NCBI GenBank assembly: GCA_946186535.1 | Contig: CAMHNT010000113.1 | Coordinates: 1 to 7,359, forward strand | Direction of reading: 5' to 3' | DNA from: an uncultured Clostridia bacterium | GTDB lineage: Bacteria > Bacillota > Clostridia > Oscillospirales > Acutalibacteraceae | Length of the DNA: 7,359 nucleotides | Part shown: positions 6,719-7,359 of the stretch, piece by piece | How the letters are laid out: every line of letters begins with the position of its first letter | Numbering within the stretch: the first letter of the stretch is position 1 | Program-made: the position numbers and the translations under genes | The notes under the pieces: model-generated | Databases searched by the model: none | Told to the model about the DNA's origin: nothing | The model's input: only the letters and a program-made list of their open reading frames with translations

Positions 6719-7359
6719 TCAATAAAAAACGATCTCCGTACCGATATCCGTATCCGTCGGCAGATTAATCATATAACGCAGGATCTGAACGGCGTCATAA
6801 GTGCTTATATTCCCGTCTCCGTTAACATCGGCGATCCTCCTGAACTCTTCCGGAATAGTGTCAAGTCCGCTGATTATTCTCAAAACCATAACCGCGTCGG
6901 CTGAATTTATTGAACCGTCATCGTTCAGGTCACCGATAGTTCTCACAACAGACTCCGGCTTTTCGGGAGTATCAGGTGTATCAACATTATCCCGGTCCGT
7001 CGATATGTCAGTATCCGTATCACTTTCACTGTCAGTATTTGTCATTGAATCCGTATCAGTATTTGAATCCGTATCTGTTTCATTATTTGAATCTGTATCT
7101 GCGTCCGTTTCCGAATCATAATATGAAATATCTATATCTCCGCAGAAAGTGCATATACCGTTAACATAATTATGCCCATGCGCCGGAACGGTTTTCTGTT
7201 CAACGAGTACCTCGCCGCAGACGGAGCAGTGCGAACCCTCGGTCAGTCCGTCCTCGGTGCAGGTCGGTTCTATCGCTTTGTCGGTGACAACCGTGTGTCC
7301 GTGTGCCGGAACGGTTTTCTGTTCAACGAGTACCTCGCCGCAGACGGAGCAGTGCGAAC
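6719..7359 (-). CDS. secreted dockerin protein with CxxC repeats, 5'-truncated by the window edge
   Basis: The frame stays open to the right edge, so only the C-terminal 212 residues are seen and the start lies outside; the internal ATG at 7045 is not a plausible start because the linker and repeats continue upstream of it. In order from the N-terminal side: two CxxC units (CSVCGE, then VPAHGH) of a 41-residue tandem repeat; a closing degenerate unit (GICTFCGD); an Asp/Thr/Ser/Glu-rich linker (6950-7117); a type I dockerin (6758-6934); and a short tail ending EIVFY. The dockerin has two calcium-binding F-hand segments, DLNDDGSINSAD and DVNGDGNISTYD, with the expected Asp/Asn at positions 1, 3, 5 and 12. 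It should bind a cohesin on a cellulosome-type scaffold outside the cell. The CxxC units resemble repeats common in surface proteins of gut Firmicutes; their role is unknown to me. The missing N-terminal part probably carries the functional domain. Confidence 0.9.
   Translation of the reverse strand, partial: SHCSVCGEVLVEQKTVPAHGHTVVTDKAIEPTCTEDGLTEGSHCSVCGEVLVEQKTVPAHGHNYVNGICTFCGDIDISYYDSETDADTDSNNETDTDSNTDTDSMTNTDSESDTDTDISTDRDNVDTPDTPEKPESVVRTIGDLNDDGSINSADAVMVLRIISGLDTIPEEFRRIADVNGDGNISTYDAVQILRYMINLPTDTDIGTEIVFY
6758..6934 (-). other. type I dockerin domain
   Basis: Two duplicated segments, GDLNDDGSINSADAVMVLR and ADVNGDGNISTYDAVQILR, each have the D-x-N-x-D-G-x-I-x-x-x-D calcium loop followed by the hydrophobic/basic helix of the family. 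Residues 10 and 11 of the loops, which usually set cohesin specificity, are Ser-Ala in the first and Thr-Tyr in the second. They differ between the halves, which would argue against fully symmetric dual-mode binding. Confidence 0.92.
6950..7117 (-). repeat. Asp/Thr/Ser-rich linker encoded by short DNA repeats
   Basis: A linker of about 56 residues, mostly D-T, D-S and E-S pairs, ending in a Pro-containing stretch (TPDTPEKP). On the plus strand the 12-mer TGAATCCGTATC occurs at 7046-7057 and 7064-7075, with a one-base variant at 7088-7099, so it looks grown by short-repeat slippage. It separates the CxxC repeats from the dockerin and is a flexible, possibly glycosylated spacer. Confidence 0.75.
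7182..7359 (-). repeat. tandem 123-base (41-residue) CxxC repeats
   Basis: Bases 7182-7236 and 7305-7359 are identical over 55 positions at an offset of exactly 123 bases, i.e. 41 codons in frame. Each unit encodes SHCSVCGEVLVEQKTVPAHGH, followed in the complete unit by a stretch with PTCTEDGLTEG. The second copy is cut by the window edge, so the array is probably longer than seen. Confidence 0.92.

Noticed and set aside
6950..7117. Short direct repeats as a CRISPR array
   Set aside because: The units are 12-base, irregularly spaced and in frame with an Asp/Thr/Ser linker, with no spacers of uniform length.

Overview
The window looks like a piece of chromosome from an anaerobic gut or rumen clostridium of the Ruminococcus type (Oscillospiraceae). 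Three things point there: a type I dockerin on a secreted protein with an Asp/Thr/Ser-rich linker and CxxC repeats, a large BspA-like (LRR_5) secreted leucine-rich-repeat protein, and a YlbJ-like membrane protein of endospore formers. Genes are of moderate GC and spacers are very AT-rich. The genus is an inference from protein style; no rRNA or marker gene is present.

Layout: (1) 13-2994, minus strand, a 993-residue secreted leucine-rich-repeat protein made of large duplicated modules that become more acidic toward the C-terminus. (2) 2995-3459, a 465-base AT-rich divergent spacer with a good sigma-A-type promoter for the LRR gene, two inverted repeats and a speculative sigma-E-like promoter for the next gene. 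(3) 3460-4587, plus strand, a YlbJ-like polytopic membrane protein. (4) 4588-4728, a spacer with three TTCAATA boxes, a possible promoter and a small hairpin. (5) 4729-6561, plus strand, a glutamine-hydrolysing asparagine synthetase (asnB type) with all key residues. (6) 6562-6718, a convergent spacer with a strong bidirectional terminator hairpin. (7) 6719 to beyond 7359, minus strand, the C-terminal 212 residues of a larger secreted dockerin protein whose 5' end is outside the window.

The two minus-strand genes encode exported proteins that probably act at the cell surface: one is a likely cellulosome or scaffold client (dockerin), the other an LRR protein with neither dockerin nor sorting signal. 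The two plus-strand genes are housekeeping or sporulation types; each has its own ribosome binding site and a 141-base gap separates them, so a tight operon is not supported. I see no defence island, CRISPR array, transposon, tRNA or rRNA. The points most worth a second look are the module architecture and odd basic tail of the LRR protein, the palindromic architecture in the two regulatory spacers, and the near-perfect tandem CxxC repeats running off the right edge. I do not see convincing evidence of a wholly new system.
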